DNA of 57,239 nucleotides, taken from the IMG/VR virus record IMGVR_UViG_3300039159_000385, positions 1-57,239 of that record; one strand, written 5' to 3'. Of the stretch, positions 6,546 through 14,233 are shown one piece after another (within the stretch, counting starts at the first letter, position 1; each line of letters opens with the position of its first letter). The notes beneath the pieces are model-generated. The model did no database searches. It was not told the origin of the DNA and was given only the letters and a program-made list of their open reading frames with translations. The position numbers were made by a program, and so were the translations under genes. The DNA comes from a virus.

Positions 6546-7512
6546 CGGGGGTTTTTGAGAGTGAAAACGTCGCCAAAATGGCGGCGACCGAGTGCAGCGG
6601 CGCGCCGACCCGTTGCGGGGTGCGAGGTGCGGTATTCCAGCCCAAATCAGCGGGCGGATCGTGGATTTGGTGCTTTTGGTGCACCGGGTGCGGCGTGTGC
6701 AACTCGCGCGGCATCGGCAACGGGCGGAGGTCGAGCCGTGGCCCGGTGCCCAGGCCGGGGCCGGGGCTGTGGCTGTGGCTGGTGGTCGATTCCCCGAGCG
6801 GCGGCGGTGGCGGCGCGCCCTGCAAGGGAGCGCAAGCCGGCGACGACGACGCGGACTTTTCCTCCCGCGCGTTGTTGCTGTTGCGGTTTGAGATCGCTAA
6901 TCCGCTTGGGCTCTTTGGCAGAGCCCGCGTATTAGCTCTTTCTGTTGTTCTTACTTCTGTAGGCGCTATGCGAGATGCTATGGAAGATGCTTTGCGACTT
7001 GCATTGCGAGTTGCTTTGGAAGTTGCATTGCGAGTTGCAATGCTCGGCGGTTCGGGCGGGTTCTCGCCTCCCTCATGTGATACGTGAAGGGGTTCAGGTA
7101 ATGTGTCACGTGAGGCGTCACCGGCCGCGTCGTCAGGCGTGTCTGCGGTGTCATTTCCCCTATGACGCGCCGCCCAACCGCCCGACGCGCCGGCGGCCGC
7201 CCGCTTCTCGTATTTCTCGCGCTGTTCGTCGAACACCTCGGCCACCAGCGCCGCGATGCGCCACCCTGCTTCGGTCACCGGGAAGTGCAATAAAACGCTC
7301 TCGCGATGGCGCTTCCACCGGGCCGAACCGAGTCCACTTACGACGCTCAAAATCGCGTCAGAATCCGGCAAATGTGCGGGATAGTCGGCGTTCACCCAGG
7401 CCGCGCAGTTGAGCCGCATAATCGCGGCTTGCGCTTCCGGGGCGAGCAGTTGCGTCCGTTCCAGCCATTCGGTCGGGTTGAACGGCCACCAGGTCAGTAA
7501 GGGCCGTTTCAC
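6526..7512 (-). CDS. DUF1376-type replication-associated protein
   Basis: 328 residues. The N-terminal 105 residues match the pattern of DUF1376 (YdaU-like) proteins, which often sit at the place of replication initiators in phages: Trp-Trp-Pro-Phe, a helix ending in CAAWVN, LPDSDAIL, then ARWKRHRESVLLHF and a basic helix near residue 95. The rest is low-complexity, rich in Ala, Thr, Ser, Asn and Pro, with short repeats (ATRNATSKATRNASRKAS) encoded by a degenerate GCAATGCGAGTTGC-type DNA repeat at 6961-7050. The GTG start overlaps the upstream TGA as GTGA. It would act early, perhaps binding the phage origin. Confidence 0.7.
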   Translation of the reverse strand: MKRPLLTWWPFNPTEWLERTQLLAPEAQAAIMRLNCAAWVNADYPAHLPDSDAILSVVSGLGSARWKRHRESVLLHFPVTEAGWRIAALVAEVFDEQREKYEKRAAAGASGGWAARHRGNDTADTPDDAAGDASRDTLPEPLHVSHEGGENPPEPPSIATRNATSKATRNASRKASSIASRIAPTEVRTTERANTRALPKSPSGLAISNRNSNNAREEKSASSSPACAPLQGAPPPPPLGESTTSHSHSPGPGLGTGPRLDLRPLPMPRELHTPHPVHQKHQIHDPPADLGWNTAPRTPQRVGAPLHSVAAILATFSLSKTPGVPDDL

Positions 7513-8045
7513 GGCGCGTCCCCCGTATCCGGGCTGTTGTGTGGGCTGTCCGAGGATTCGGCCAGCGAGGACTCGTACCACGCGCGCAAGGCCACGCGCT
7601 GCGCCAGCGTCGGCGGCTGGGTGGGGTCGTTCAGGACGATCACCACGCGTTTGCCGGCCTTCGGCGCCGGCGTAGCTCCTTTCACGCCCGCCATTGTGAT
7701 GCGGTTGTACACGCGCGCGCCCACCGTCAGGGGCTCCGGCTCCGGAAGCGGGTCGAGCGTGGACCCGCCCGGCGGCAACTCGATGGTAATGCGCGGCCGC
7801 TCCTTCTGTCCCGCCAGATATTCCCGCGTCGCTTTCATGCGGATCGCGTGTGTGCGCTTCTTCGACGGCGGCCGGACGCCCACCCGCTGACACGCCGTAC
7901 ACACCGACGAAATCGCAACGCCGCACGCGGCCGCCGCTTGCGTCGCCGTCGCCCCGGCCGCCACCATGCCCACCGCCCGGTCGATCACCTCCGGCGCGAT
8001 CTGGCGCCTCGGTCCTCGGGGCGGGTGGTTCTCCCCGGTCGTCAC
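7509..8045 (-). CDS. HTH DNA-binding protein
   Basis: 178 residues. Residues about 17-58 form a resolvase/transposase-type helix-turn-helix: IAPEVIDRAVGMVAAGATAT, QAAAACGVAISSVCTACQRVGV, with the typical Ala-x3-Gly turn. A basic linker and a Pro/Leu-rich C-terminal domain (about 90-178) with KRVVIVLND follow. GTG start, GTGA overlap with the small membrane gene upstream. Probably a regulator of the early operon or a replication accessory; no target is visible. Confidence 0.6.
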   Translation of the reverse strand: MTTGENHPPRGPRRQIAPEVIDRAVGMVAAGATATQAAAACGVAISSVCTACQRVGVRPPSKKRTHAIRMKATREYLAGQKERPRITIELPPGGSTLDPLPEPEPLTVGARVYNRITMAGVKGATPAPKAGKRVVIVLNDPTQPPTLAQRVALRAWYESSLAESSDSPHNSPDTGDAP

Positions 8046-8224
8046 GGTTGGACCGCCCGTAGCACGCTCACGGCCGCCGCCCACACCAGCCACCACGCGG
8101 CCAGGCCGGCACCCACAATCAGCGCCCACACCACCGCGATTTTCAGCGCGTCCAGCCGCCGGACGCGCCAGTAATGGGCTACAGCCGTCGCACCCTTCGG
8201 CTTGCCTTTCGATGTGGCGCTCAT
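8042..8224 (-). CDS. Small single-span membrane protein
   Basis: 60 residues. A basic N-terminus (SKGKPKG, RVRR) is followed by one hydrophobic segment, about residues 27-55 (IAVVWALIVGAGLAAWWLVW). The positive-inside rule predicts a cytoplasmic N-terminus. ATGA junction upstream and GTGA junction downstream, so it is translated within the early operon. Function unknown. Confidence 0.6.
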   Translation of the reverse strand: MSATSKGKPKGATAVAHYWRVRRLDALKIAVVWALIVGAGLAAWWLVWAAAVSVLRAVQP

Positions 8225-8820
8225 TTCGCCACCTCGGTCGTGTACCGGCGGCCGTGCGTCGCGGGTTCCGTCGCGCCCTGCTGCCGGGCCGCCTTGGCCG
8301 CCTCCATCGCGCGCTGCGTCCGGTACGGCACTGTCAGGGCGAACACGACCGGCGGCCGGCCACCGCGCGGCGTCGTCAGCCCAGACGGCTGCGCCTCCAC
8401 CACCTCGGCATGCACCAGGTTGTACAGAATCAGACTCGTCTGATACCGCGACAGGCAGATCAGGAGCGCGATTTCCGGCACACTCAACCCTGCGTCGCTC
8501 CGGGGCTCCAAAATGTCGATGATTTCGCGTTCCCGCGCGGCTTTCGATTTGATCGACAGCGGGCGGCGCCGGCCACGACCGTCCGGGTTGGGCAAGCGCG
8601 GGGCGTCGTCGTCAGCAAAGGCGATCGGATCGGGCAACGTGGGCATGAGACACAGGGCGAGGGGGACGCGGCCGGCAGGGAAGGGGCGCCGCTCCACAGC
8701 ATCTATGCACTTCTGTGCATAACGTGTAGCGGAACCCGCATAAACTACCCTGTTGCGCTCGCCGCGCCAACTGTGGCCCGGTTCCTCGCACTTTGTGACG
8801 CCGATCACGGCGCGCGTCAC
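8221..8820 (-). CDS. Winged-helix protein (start uncertain)
   Basis: The certain part is residues encoded from 8646 to 8221: IKSKAAREREIIDIL, then LSVPEIALLICLSRYQTSLI and GGRPPVVFALT, the pattern of a winged helix with its wing. The GTG at 8820 makes the usual GTGA overlap and gives 199 residues. The ATG at 8646 gives 141 residues, lacks an evident ribosome binding site, but stands just downstream of a perfect palindrome (8704-8721). If the palindrome is an operator, the short form may be made from its own promoter. Confidence 0.6.
   Translation of the reverse strand: MTRAVIGVTKCEEPGHSWRGERNRVVYAGSATRYAQKCIDAVERRPFPAGRVPLALCLMPTLPDPIAFADDDAPRLPNPDGRGRRRPLSIKSKAAREREIIDILEPRSDAGLSVPEIALLICLSRYQTSLILYNLVHAEVVEAQPSGLTTPRGGRPPVVFALTVPYRTQRAMEAAKAARQQGATEPATHGRRYTTEVAK
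8704..8721. promoter_or_regulatory. Perfect palindrome, possible operator
   Basis: TATGCAC TTCT GTGCATA is a 7-bp perfect inverted repeat with a 4-base spacer in a locally AT-rich stretch. It lies 57 bases upstream of the internal ATG at 8646 and inside the longer reading frame. It looks like a binding site for a dimeric regulator rather than a terminator (no T-run). Confidence 0.4.
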
Positions 8821-9233
8821 GGCGCCGCCTCGAAGATCGGCGAGCGGCCCCGGCGCTCGTCCGTCCTTCGGACACACCCGTCGTGCATCAGCGTGAACAC
8901 CGCCGCTCGCACGCCATGAAACCCACAACCCACGGCCGCCGCCAGGTCGTACATCGTCATTGCTCCGTTGAGTTCTAACCGCGCCAGCACTGCATCGCGG
9001 CGCCGCGTTTCTTCCCAAATCGTGACCGCATCATGCGTGCCCACCGGCTGATACGCTACCCCCGCTTGGCGTAACGCGTGCCGCACCATGCCGCGCGTCG
9101 CCCCAGGCACCGCCATGAGCCGCCGAGGATCCGTCTCCCCGGCGTCCGCCATCTCGCGCAACCGCTGCCCCAGCGGCGACGGACGCCGCCCAGGCGCACC
9201 GCGATCAAGCGCCTTGCGTTCGTGGCGGCTCAT
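8817..9233 (-). CDS. Winged-helix DNA-binding protein
   Basis: 138 residues. The C-terminal half (about 75-138) is a winged-helix pattern: RRRDAVLARLELNGAMTMYD, LAAAVGCGFHGVRAAVFTLM, then DGCVRRTD and a wing ending in SPIFEAA. The N-terminal half is basic and contains a second helical segment (DPRRLMAVPGATRGMVRHAL) that may be another HTH. The next gene also encodes a winged helix; the pair may be old duplicates. It overlaps the upstream DUF3310 gene by 4 bases. Confidence 0.6.
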   Translation of the reverse strand: MSRHERKALDRGAPGRRPSPLGQRLREMADAGETDPRRLMAVPGATRGMVRHALRQAGVAYQPVGTHDAVTIWEETRRRDAVLARLELNGAMTMYDLAAAVGCGFHGVRAAVFTLMHDGCVRRTDERRGRSPIFEAAP

Positions 9234-9478
9234 GGTGCCCCGCGCGGGTCCGCGTGCCGGTCAGGCGCGAGCACATGCGCTGCCATCTGCGTGTACCACG
9301 CGGCCTTCGCCGCATCTTGCGCCGCGTCGTCCTTCGCGCCCGTGCGCCATGCGTATTTGATGGCGTTGCCTCGGCAAAACGCGACGAACCCGGCCTGTCC
9401 GAGCGCGGACCGAATGGCGTCAATGCACTCGATTGACCCCTGCGTATAATGGGCAGGGCGGTTGATGGCGTCGCTCAT
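9230..9478 (-). CDS. DUF3310 family protein
   Basis: 82 residues matching the DUF3310 family of small phage proteins: NRPAHYTQGSIECIDAIRSA, then FCRGNAIKYAWRTGAKD and a helix with AAWYTQMAAH. DUF3310 proteins are common in early phage operons beside nucleotide-metabolism or methylation genes; no enzymatic activity is established. The ATG at 9478 overlaps the methyltransferase stop as ATGA. Confidence 0.8.
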   Translation of the reverse strand: MSDAINRPAHYTQGSIECIDAIRSALGQAGFVAFCRGNAIKYAWRTGAKDDAAQDAAKAAWYTQMAAHVLAPDRHADPRGAP

Positions 9479-10932
9479 GGCGTCGGTCCGAGTGCCGCTA
9501 TAAAGCGGCGTCCGATCCACTCCGTGACGACCGACCCGACGCCATTGCCGCACAGCCTGTACCGTGCCGTATCGCTGAGGGCGTATGGGGTGCCGTCCTC
9601 GCGGGTGCCGGTCGCCGTGTGCCCATCCGCCCACGACATCAGTCTTTCGCACTCGCGCGGCGTCAGGCGACGCGGGCGGGGGTAGAGTGCCAAGGTAGTG
9701 TTGCCCACGACGATCGGATGCGACGAACCGACGCCGGGTGTCCGCAACGCCGGAACCTCGATGCTGCACTCCGCCATGCTGCCGCCCGCACGGCCACGAA
9801 GCGCCACCACGATCGGTGTCCCGCGTCCCGTGCCGTCCTCGCTCGCGTCGCACCCCTCGCTCGTCAGCGCGTGCGTGATGTCGCCGGTGGCGCTGACGAC
9901 GCCCATCCCCGAAGAGGTGACGCCCAAGCACGGCGTTGCCTCGACTGCGCTAACCGGGTCTTGTGTCAGGTGAAACGCGATGGCCAGGACCACCGGCGTA
10001 TTGTCGTAGCTGTCGCCCGCGCCCTTATCTCTGCCACCAACGACCAGCGTCTGCACGATCGCCTGCTGCGGGACGACATGCGGCGCCGCATCGCCCGCCT
10101 TCCCGACACTTGCCGTCAGTGCCACCAGATCAGATGGCGCACCGACAGTCTTGTTGTCTCTCGTGTAGTATCGCGGCTCAAACGCGAAGACCGCCTGCTG
10201 CGCCCCAGCCTGCAACGGGACCACCTGGATGCCGCCACTCAACTCGAAATCCGTGCCTAATCCGCCGCCACCTTGAGTGCGTGCGCTAAGGCTGCCGGTA
10301 ACAGCTTCCCGCGACTGCTCGCGCGGCGAAGGATGCCCGCACAGGCTTTCGGCGAGAGCCAGTACTTCGGCGGGATCGACGCCGCCGGTTCGAGCAGCGA
10401 CGACAAAGACGCGACGCCGCCGCTGGGGCGGTCCGAAGTGCTGCAAGTCGAGCACACGCCACGCGGCCACTCCGGTCGCGCCAGCAACCACACCCGCGCT
10501 TGTCCATTGTTTGGCAGGGGCAGCGACGGGGGATCCCACGAGGGCTGATAGGATGGCGGCGAAATCTTCGCCTTTGCTGGATGACAGGGCTCCACTGACA
10601 TTCTCCCAAAGAAAGTAAGGCGCTTGGGTCTCTTCCCATGCGCGAATCTGTTCGTAAAACAATCCCGATCGTGCGCCCGCGAGCCCGGCGCGCTTCCCAG
10701 CGACGCTCAGGTCTTGGCAGGGCGAGCCGCCCGCGACGAGACCCACGCGGCCGGCGTACTGCGTCCAATCCACTTTCGCGACATCACCGTGCAGCGGCAC
10801 ATCCGGCCAGTGGTGCCGGAGCACGGCGCGGGCGTGCGGCTCTATCTCCGCATGGGCGACGGCGGTCATGCCTGCGGATTCGAGCCCGATGCTCAGGCCG
10901 CCAGCGCCCGCAAACAATTCGATGTATCTCAC
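9475..10932 (-). CDS. C5-cytosine DNA methyltransferase
   Basis: 485 residues with the ordered motifs of C5 methyltransferases: motif I FAGAGGLSIG (7-16), SAM-ribose acidic residues in EIEPHA, motif IV GGSPCQDLS with the catalytic Cys at 72, ENV (110-112), QRRRRVF (170-176), and the C-terminal GNGVGSVVTEWIG. The long variable region (about 180-430) holds the target recognition domain and ASEDGTGRGTP-like segments typical of phage enzymes. No endonuclease gene is next to it, so it is probably an orphan enzyme protecting phage DNA. GTG start, GTGA overlap. A fragment of a close relative lies at 47380-47586. Confidence 0.92.
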   Translation of the reverse strand: MRYIELFAGAGGLSIGLESAGMTAVAHAEIEPHARAVLRHHWPDVPLHGDVAKVDWTQYAGRVGLVAGGSPCQDLSVAGKRAGLAGARSGLFYEQIRAWEETQAPYFLWENVSGALSSSKGEDFAAILSALVGSPVAAPAKQWTSAGVVAGATGVAAWRVLDLQHFGPPQRRRRVFVVAARTGGVDPAEVLALAESLCGHPSPREQSREAVTGSLSARTQGGGGLGTDFELSGGIQVVPLQAGAQQAVFAFEPRYYTRDNKTVGAPSDLVALTASVGKAGDAAPHVVPQQAIVQTLVVGGRDKGAGDSYDNTPVVLAIAFHLTQDPVSAVEATPCLGVTSSGMGVVSATGDITHALTSEGCDASEDGTGRGTPIVVALRGRAGGSMAECSIEVPALRTPGVGSSHPIVVGNTTLALYPRPRRLTPRECERLMSWADGHTATGTREDGTPYALSDTARYRLCGNGVGSVVTEWIGRRFIAALGPTP

Positions 10933-11207
10933 GGCGTCGCCTCGTTGTCAGCGGTGGTTGCCTGCCGCATCAACGCAAACACATCATCACGGATCGGGGA
11001 GCAATAGACCGTCTCTCCGGGCCCGTTGAACGCCTCGCACGCGCAGACCGGCCCGCACGGTGTCACGCGCTTGGTCTCGACGCATACGCCCGATCCCTCG
11101 GCGGCTTCTTGCAGCCACCAGCCGTCGATGTCGCCACGCTCCCCGCCGTGCCACTGCGTCAAGACGGCGAGGGCGAACGATTGTAGTGCGATCTGTGCGT
11201 CGGTCAT
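10929..11207 (-). CDS. Hypothetical protein, 92 residues
   Basis: Unknown small soluble protein in the early operon. An N-terminal helix (DAQIALQSFALAVLTQW) is followed by a Gly/Trp turn and a segment with several Cys (VCVETKRVTPCGPVCACEAF) that might bind metal or be a compact disulfide-free fold. ATGA overlap with the gene upstream and GTGA with the methyltransferase downstream. Confidence 0.55.
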   Translation of the reverse strand: MTDAQIALQSFALAVLTQWHGGERGDIDGWWLQEAAEGSGVCVETKRVTPCGPVCACEAFNGPGETVYCSPIRDDVFALMRQATTADNEATP

Positions 11208-11533
11208 AGTCCGCCCCCCGCTTCCGCCCGTGCGGCGGCAAGGAATACCCGAGCACCGTCTCCCGCGACGGTCAGGTAGTGCGCTCGCACCGTGCCGCCG
11301 AAGGGGTCCACCGGGTCGGGCTGGCTGAGGTACAGCGCAAACGCCATCAGCTCCAACCACGCAGCCGGCGGGTCCTCGCAATCGGCTAGCGTGATGGCGA
11401 TCGACGGCACGTGCGGGGCGTCTGTACTGAACATCGTGTCAAATCGTTCCGGTGTTTCTAACTCGTCAACGAATCCGTATACACCGCCGTCGTTGTCAAT
11501 CACGCATCGCTGCGCCTTCACGCGCTTACTCAT
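11204..11533 (-). CDS. Hypothetical protein, 109 residues
   Basis: Unknown. I chose the ATG at 11533 with GGAGG four bases upstream, one of the few canonical ribosome binding sites in the operon; a GTG directly precedes it. The sequence is acidic in the middle (DELETPERFDTMF) and has an amphipathic helix AAWLELMAFALYLSQPDP. It overlaps its upstream neighbour by 8 bases. Confidence 0.55.
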   Translation of the reverse strand: MSKRVKAQRCVIDNDGGVYGFVDELETPERFDTMFSTDAPHVPSIAITLADCEDPPAAWLELMAFALYLSQPDPVDPFGGTVRAHYLTVAGDGARVFLAAARAEAGGGL

Positions 11534-12056
11534 CACACCTCCGACTATCGGTTATTGGTGTCGCCGCCGGCCCATCGCACCACCGGCCACGCCCGGCGTT
11601 GTGCTGGCTCTCGCGCGACCGACACCGCTCCACCTCACCCCAGGTGCCGATCACGCGGCCACTGAGCGTCAGATTGTCACCGACACGCCGCACACGCTCG
11701 ATTACGCGCCCGTGCATCAGCACATCGTGCCAGGTGACACGCGGCGGCCCGATCGGGTGCTGACTTTGTACGCCGGCGTTTTGGCACCACAGCGACGCTT
11801 GGCCTTTACTGACGCCGACCGAGCGCGCCACCTCCGTGATCGCTTCCCCCTGCGCCACTCGATCCACAACCGCCTCGCGGAACGCACACGTGTACCGCAC
11901 ATAGCGGTGCGGCGGTGCCACGCCCGCCTCGCGTCCCCACCGCCGTACCGTGTCGCTATCGAGCGCCAACGACTGCGCGACCGTCGCCACCGGCGTGCCC
12001 TCACGCAGCGCGCCCACGACGCGCTGCTGCAACGCGCGCAACCAGGGCGTCGTCAT
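11526..12056 (-). CDS. Double helix-turn-helix protein
   Basis: 176 residues with two tandem HTH segments: ALREGTPVATVAQSLALDSD (about 14-33, then TVRRWGREAGV) and the related FREAVVDRVAQGEAITEVAR (about 55-74, then SVGVSKGQASLWCQNAGV). Such duplicated HTH units resemble transposase or Hin-type DNA-binding parts without a catalytic domain, so this is most likely a regulator. The C-terminal third contains a HDVLMHGRVIERVRRVGDNL stretch that could be a small beta domain. ATGA overlap upstream. Confidence 0.6.
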   Translation of the reverse strand: MTTPWLRALQQRVVGALREGTPVATVAQSLALDSDTVRRWGREAGVAPPHRYVRYTCAFREAVVDRVAQGEAITEVARSVGVSKGQASLWCQNAGVQSQHPIGPPRVTWHDVLMHGRVIERVRRVGDNLTLSGRVIGTWGEVERCRSRESQHNAGRGRWCDGPAATPITDSRRCDE

Positions 12057-12397
12057 ATTCCCTTCTCGCCGGGCCGGGCCGGCCGGTACAGCACGACGCA
12101 CCCAATGCGCTGCAACGCGTACACCATGCATCGCAGCGGCAACTGCACCACGCCGCACACAAGCGCCAGCCCTAACGACACCACGACCGGGCAAACGATA
12201 AGTACGGTCAGCACCGAATCGACGACGTACCCCCCGCGAGCGCGCACGCGCCGCGCCACCTTGCCGCGCCGGTCTAGGTCGTCCTCACTCGCGGCCATCT
12301 GGTAATCGTGCATTTTGCTTCGCGCGTCCACCACGGCAACACGCACCGCTTCAATCACCGAAAACAAATCGTACCTTCTTCTGTTGAACGCGATCAT
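12053..12397 (-). CDS. Small membrane protein
   Basis: 114 residues. Basic N-terminal half with a central acidic turn (ASEDDLDRRG), then a hydrophobic segment of about 35 residues (VDSVLTVLIVCPVVVSLGLA and onward) that may cross the membrane once or as a hairpin, and a basic tail (RPARPGEKG). ATG at 12397 overlaps the upstream TGA. Function unknown. Confidence 0.55.
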   Translation of the reverse strand: MIAFNRRRYDLFSVIEAVRVAVVDARSKMHDYQMAASEDDLDRRGKVARRVRARGGYVVDSVLTVLIVCPVVVSLGLALVCGVVQLPLRCMVYALQRIGCVVLYRPARPGEKGI

Positions 12398-12942
12398 GGC
12401 GCACGCTCCGCTCGATCGCACACCTCACGGCCGGCACCCCGCGTCTGATCCGTCTCGGCGTCGGGCAGAATGAGGATGCGGACGGGGTTGGAGATCTTCG
12501 ACCACGGCTCGGAGTGCAGGAGTGAATCTTGCGGCCTCGCGGACGGGAAGGAGATATACCGCTTCTGCTCCACCGCGCCCATCGTCACGAGTTGCGCGAC
12601 CAGCGATGCGACGGTGACGGGCGTGTCGGCGGGTGTCTCCGGCCGGGCCTGTAACGCCAACGCGATCGCGTCCAGCTTGCGCGTTAAGTTCTCAGCCCGC
12701 TCGCGCTCACGTTCAGCCGCTACCCGCCAGCGCAGCTCACTGGCCGTTAGCTCGATCACACGATCCGCGTTGACGGCGGCGAGGTACGGGTCGTGGATGG
12801 TGCGTCTTTTTTCGTCCAGTGCCCCACGCAAGAGCATGATGCAGTCGCGCAGCCCGCGGTGACGCGCACTGCCGGTTCCCAAGTCTATGAATGGCCCGTC
12901 CGACAGGCCGCAGAAGGCGCACGTTGTTTCGGTGTCGGTCAT
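12394..12942 (-). CDS. Hypothetical protein with N-terminal Cys pair and coiled coil
   Basis: 182 residues. The N-terminus (TTCAFCGLSDGPFIDLGTG) has a C-x2-C knuckle and, further on, a Cys in LRDCIMLLRG; it resembles half of a treble-clef zinc site. Residues about 60-100 form a charged helix (AAERERERAENLTRKLDAIA), likely a coiled coil. The C-terminal part ends with an acidic and Arg-rich tail. ATGA overlaps on both sides. Confidence 0.55.
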   Translation of the reverse strand: MTDTETTCAFCGLSDGPFIDLGTGSARHRGLRDCIMLLRGALDEKRRTIHDPYLAAVNADRVIELTASELRWRVAAERERERAENLTRKLDAIALALQARPETPADTPVTVASLVAQLVTMGAVEQKRYISFPSARPQDSLLHSEPWSKISNPVRILILPDAETDQTRGAGREVCDRAERAP

Positions 12943-13775
12943 ACGTCCCGTCCCACCGCACACATGCGGCGCACCAGATCCTGCGCGGACGCTTGCATGG
13001 TGACGACTGTCGGGGCGAGTGCAGTCAGTGCCGCAGCCCATGCCGCAGCCAGTGCCGCAGCCAGTGCCGCATCCGATGCCGCATCCGATGCCGCATCCGA
13101 TGCCGCAGCCGATGCCGCAGCCCATGCCGCAGCCAGTGCCGCATCCGATGCCGCCTCCGCTGCCGCATCCGATGCCGCCTCCGATGCGGCATCGGAGGCC
13201 GCAGCCCATGCCGCATCCGATGCCGCCTCCCATGCCGCAGCCAGTGCCGCAGCCCGTGCCGCATCCGATGCCGGGGCCCGTACCGCGCGCCCGTCCGCAG
13301 CCAGTGCCGCCTCCGATGCCGCAGCCGATGCCGCACCCGCTGCCGCATCCCGAACGACCTGCGACTGTAAAAGCGCGGCCGAGTCGGTGAGTGGTGGCAG
13401 TGCCGCCAGCGCGTCCGCGTGCGTGACGAGTGCAGGCGTCAGGCGCAGAAATGCGGGCAGGTGTGTACGACACAGCCAGTCCAGCGCCAGAAACCCACGC
13501 GCCTGAGTGTCTGCGTCCGTTGTCCGCGTCCCGATCACGCCCGGCAGGAGCGGGCCAATCAACCGCGTGCGGCTCGCTTCGTCTGGGAGCACGTCGTTCC
13601 AGTAGCGCAAAAATGCGTTAATGCTCCGGCAACTGCACGCGGGGTCATCGCTCCACGGCTCGCCTGCCACGTACGCGACCAGCTGCATCGCACACATCGC
13701 GGAGTGGTCGCCGTGCTCTCCTTGCGCCAGCGGCGTTGTCGTCAGCGTCGTGATTTGTTCAGGGGTAAGTGTCAT
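12939..13775 (-). CDS. Ala-rich repeat protein of a phage/bacterial unknown family
   Basis: 278 residues. The N-terminal 130 residues contain a conserved-looking module (HSAMCAMQLVAYVAG, SINAFLRYWNDVLPDEAS, RTRLIGPLLPGVIGTR, DWLCRTHLPAFLRL) followed by about 110 residues of Ala repeats of the form A-A-x-D-A-A, then APTVVTMQASAQDLVRRM. I recall this overall design in phage and bacterial hypothetical proteins, but their function is unknown. The repeats are encoded by a degenerate GCCGCATCCGATGCC unit at 13019-13370. The start at 13775 has GGAG about 10 bases upstream; earlier in-frame ATGs exist. Confidence 0.65.
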   Translation of the reverse strand: MTLTPEQITTLTTTPLAQGEHGDHSAMCAMQLVAYVAGEPWSDDPACSCRSINAFLRYWNDVLPDEASRTRLIGPLLPGVIGTRTTDADTQARGFLALDWLCRTHLPAFLRLTPALVTHADALAALPPLTDSAALLQSQVVRDAAAGAASAAASEAALAADGRAVRAPASDAARAAALAAAWEAASDAAWAAASDAASEAASDAAAEAASDAALAAAWAAASAAASDAASDAASDAALAAALAAAWAAALTALAPTVVTMQASAQDLVRRMCAVGRDV

Positions 13776-13956
13776 TCCCAAAATCTCCGGCTGCTCGGGG
13801 TTCATGTCGCGCCGCATCGCGCGTTCGAGGCGGCGGCTGGCGGACCATCCGGGCATACCGGCGTAGCCAGTGCTCACGCTGCGCGCGGGTGGGCGTGAGC
13901 CCGATCAAAAACAAAACGCCGAGGACGGTCAGGGTCACTGTGGCGGTCGTGCTCAT
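13759..13956 (-). CDS. Small membrane protein
   Basis: 65 residues with one N-terminal hydrophobic segment (about 4-22, ATVTLTVLGVLFLIGL) followed by a strongly basic soluble part (REHWLRRYARMVRQPPPRTR). The segment is uncleaved-signal-like. It overlaps the next gene by 17 bases and its ATG overlaps the stop of a possible 12-codon mini-gene (TGA at 13953). Confidence 0.5.
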   Translation of the reverse strand: MSTTATVTLTVLGVLFLIGLTPTRAQREHWLRRYARMVRQPPPRTRDAARHEPRAAGDFGNDTYP

Positions 13957-13991
13957 GCGGCACCGCCGCCCGGCTTCGTCGCTGGCTCCAT
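13953..13991 (-). CDS. Possible 12-codon mini-gene
   Basis: MEPATKPGGGAA. The ATG has a strong G-rich ribosome binding site (GGGGGAG, 4 bases upstream), overlaps the preceding stop (TGATG at 13991) and its own stop overlaps the next ATG (ATGA). It bridges what would otherwise be the only small gap in this part of the operon. It may exist only to pass ribosomes on by coupling. Confidence 0.3.
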   Translation of the reverse strand: MEPATKPGGGAA

Positions 13992-14233
13992 CACTCCCCC
14001 GCCTCTCGTGTTGGTTTCGTGCCCACGCGCCGCGTCGTTGCGTCGAATGGATTGCCCTGCCCGCCCGCCTCGTTGCCCTGCACCGCAAACCCGCGCGTCG
14101 CGTGATCGGCCGCGTGCGCCTCGGCCTCTGCGTACAGCCGCCGCATTTCCTGACAGGTCACCAGGAGCCCCGCCAGCAGCAGCCACGCGCACACGCGATA
14201 CACATGCAATGCGCGCCGCTCCCGGCCGCTCAC
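13991..14233 (-). CDS. Small membrane-anchored protein
   Basis: 80 residues. A hydrophobic segment near the N-terminus (about 11-26, VYRVCAWLLLAGLLVTCQEM) is followed by an Ala/Glu helix and a polar tail. The segment is short for a membrane span but has a basic N-terminal flank (GRERRA). GTG start at 14233 with GTGA overlap. Confidence 0.5.
   Translation of the reverse strand: MSGRERRALHVYRVCAWLLLAGLLVTCQEMRRLYAEAEAHAADHATRGFAVQGNEAGGQGNPFDATTRRVGTKPTREAGE

Noticed and set aside
13019-13370. CRISPR or minisatellite without coding role
   Set aside because: The repeat is degenerate mainly in third positions and keeps one reading frame, so it is a coding repeat.
12793-13506. Long plus-strand reading frames rich in Ala, Arg or Pro opposite the Ala-repeat gene
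   Set aside because: All six frames stay open because of the 15-bp GC-rich repeat. The minus frame keeps conserved flanking modules and overlap junctions; the others do not.
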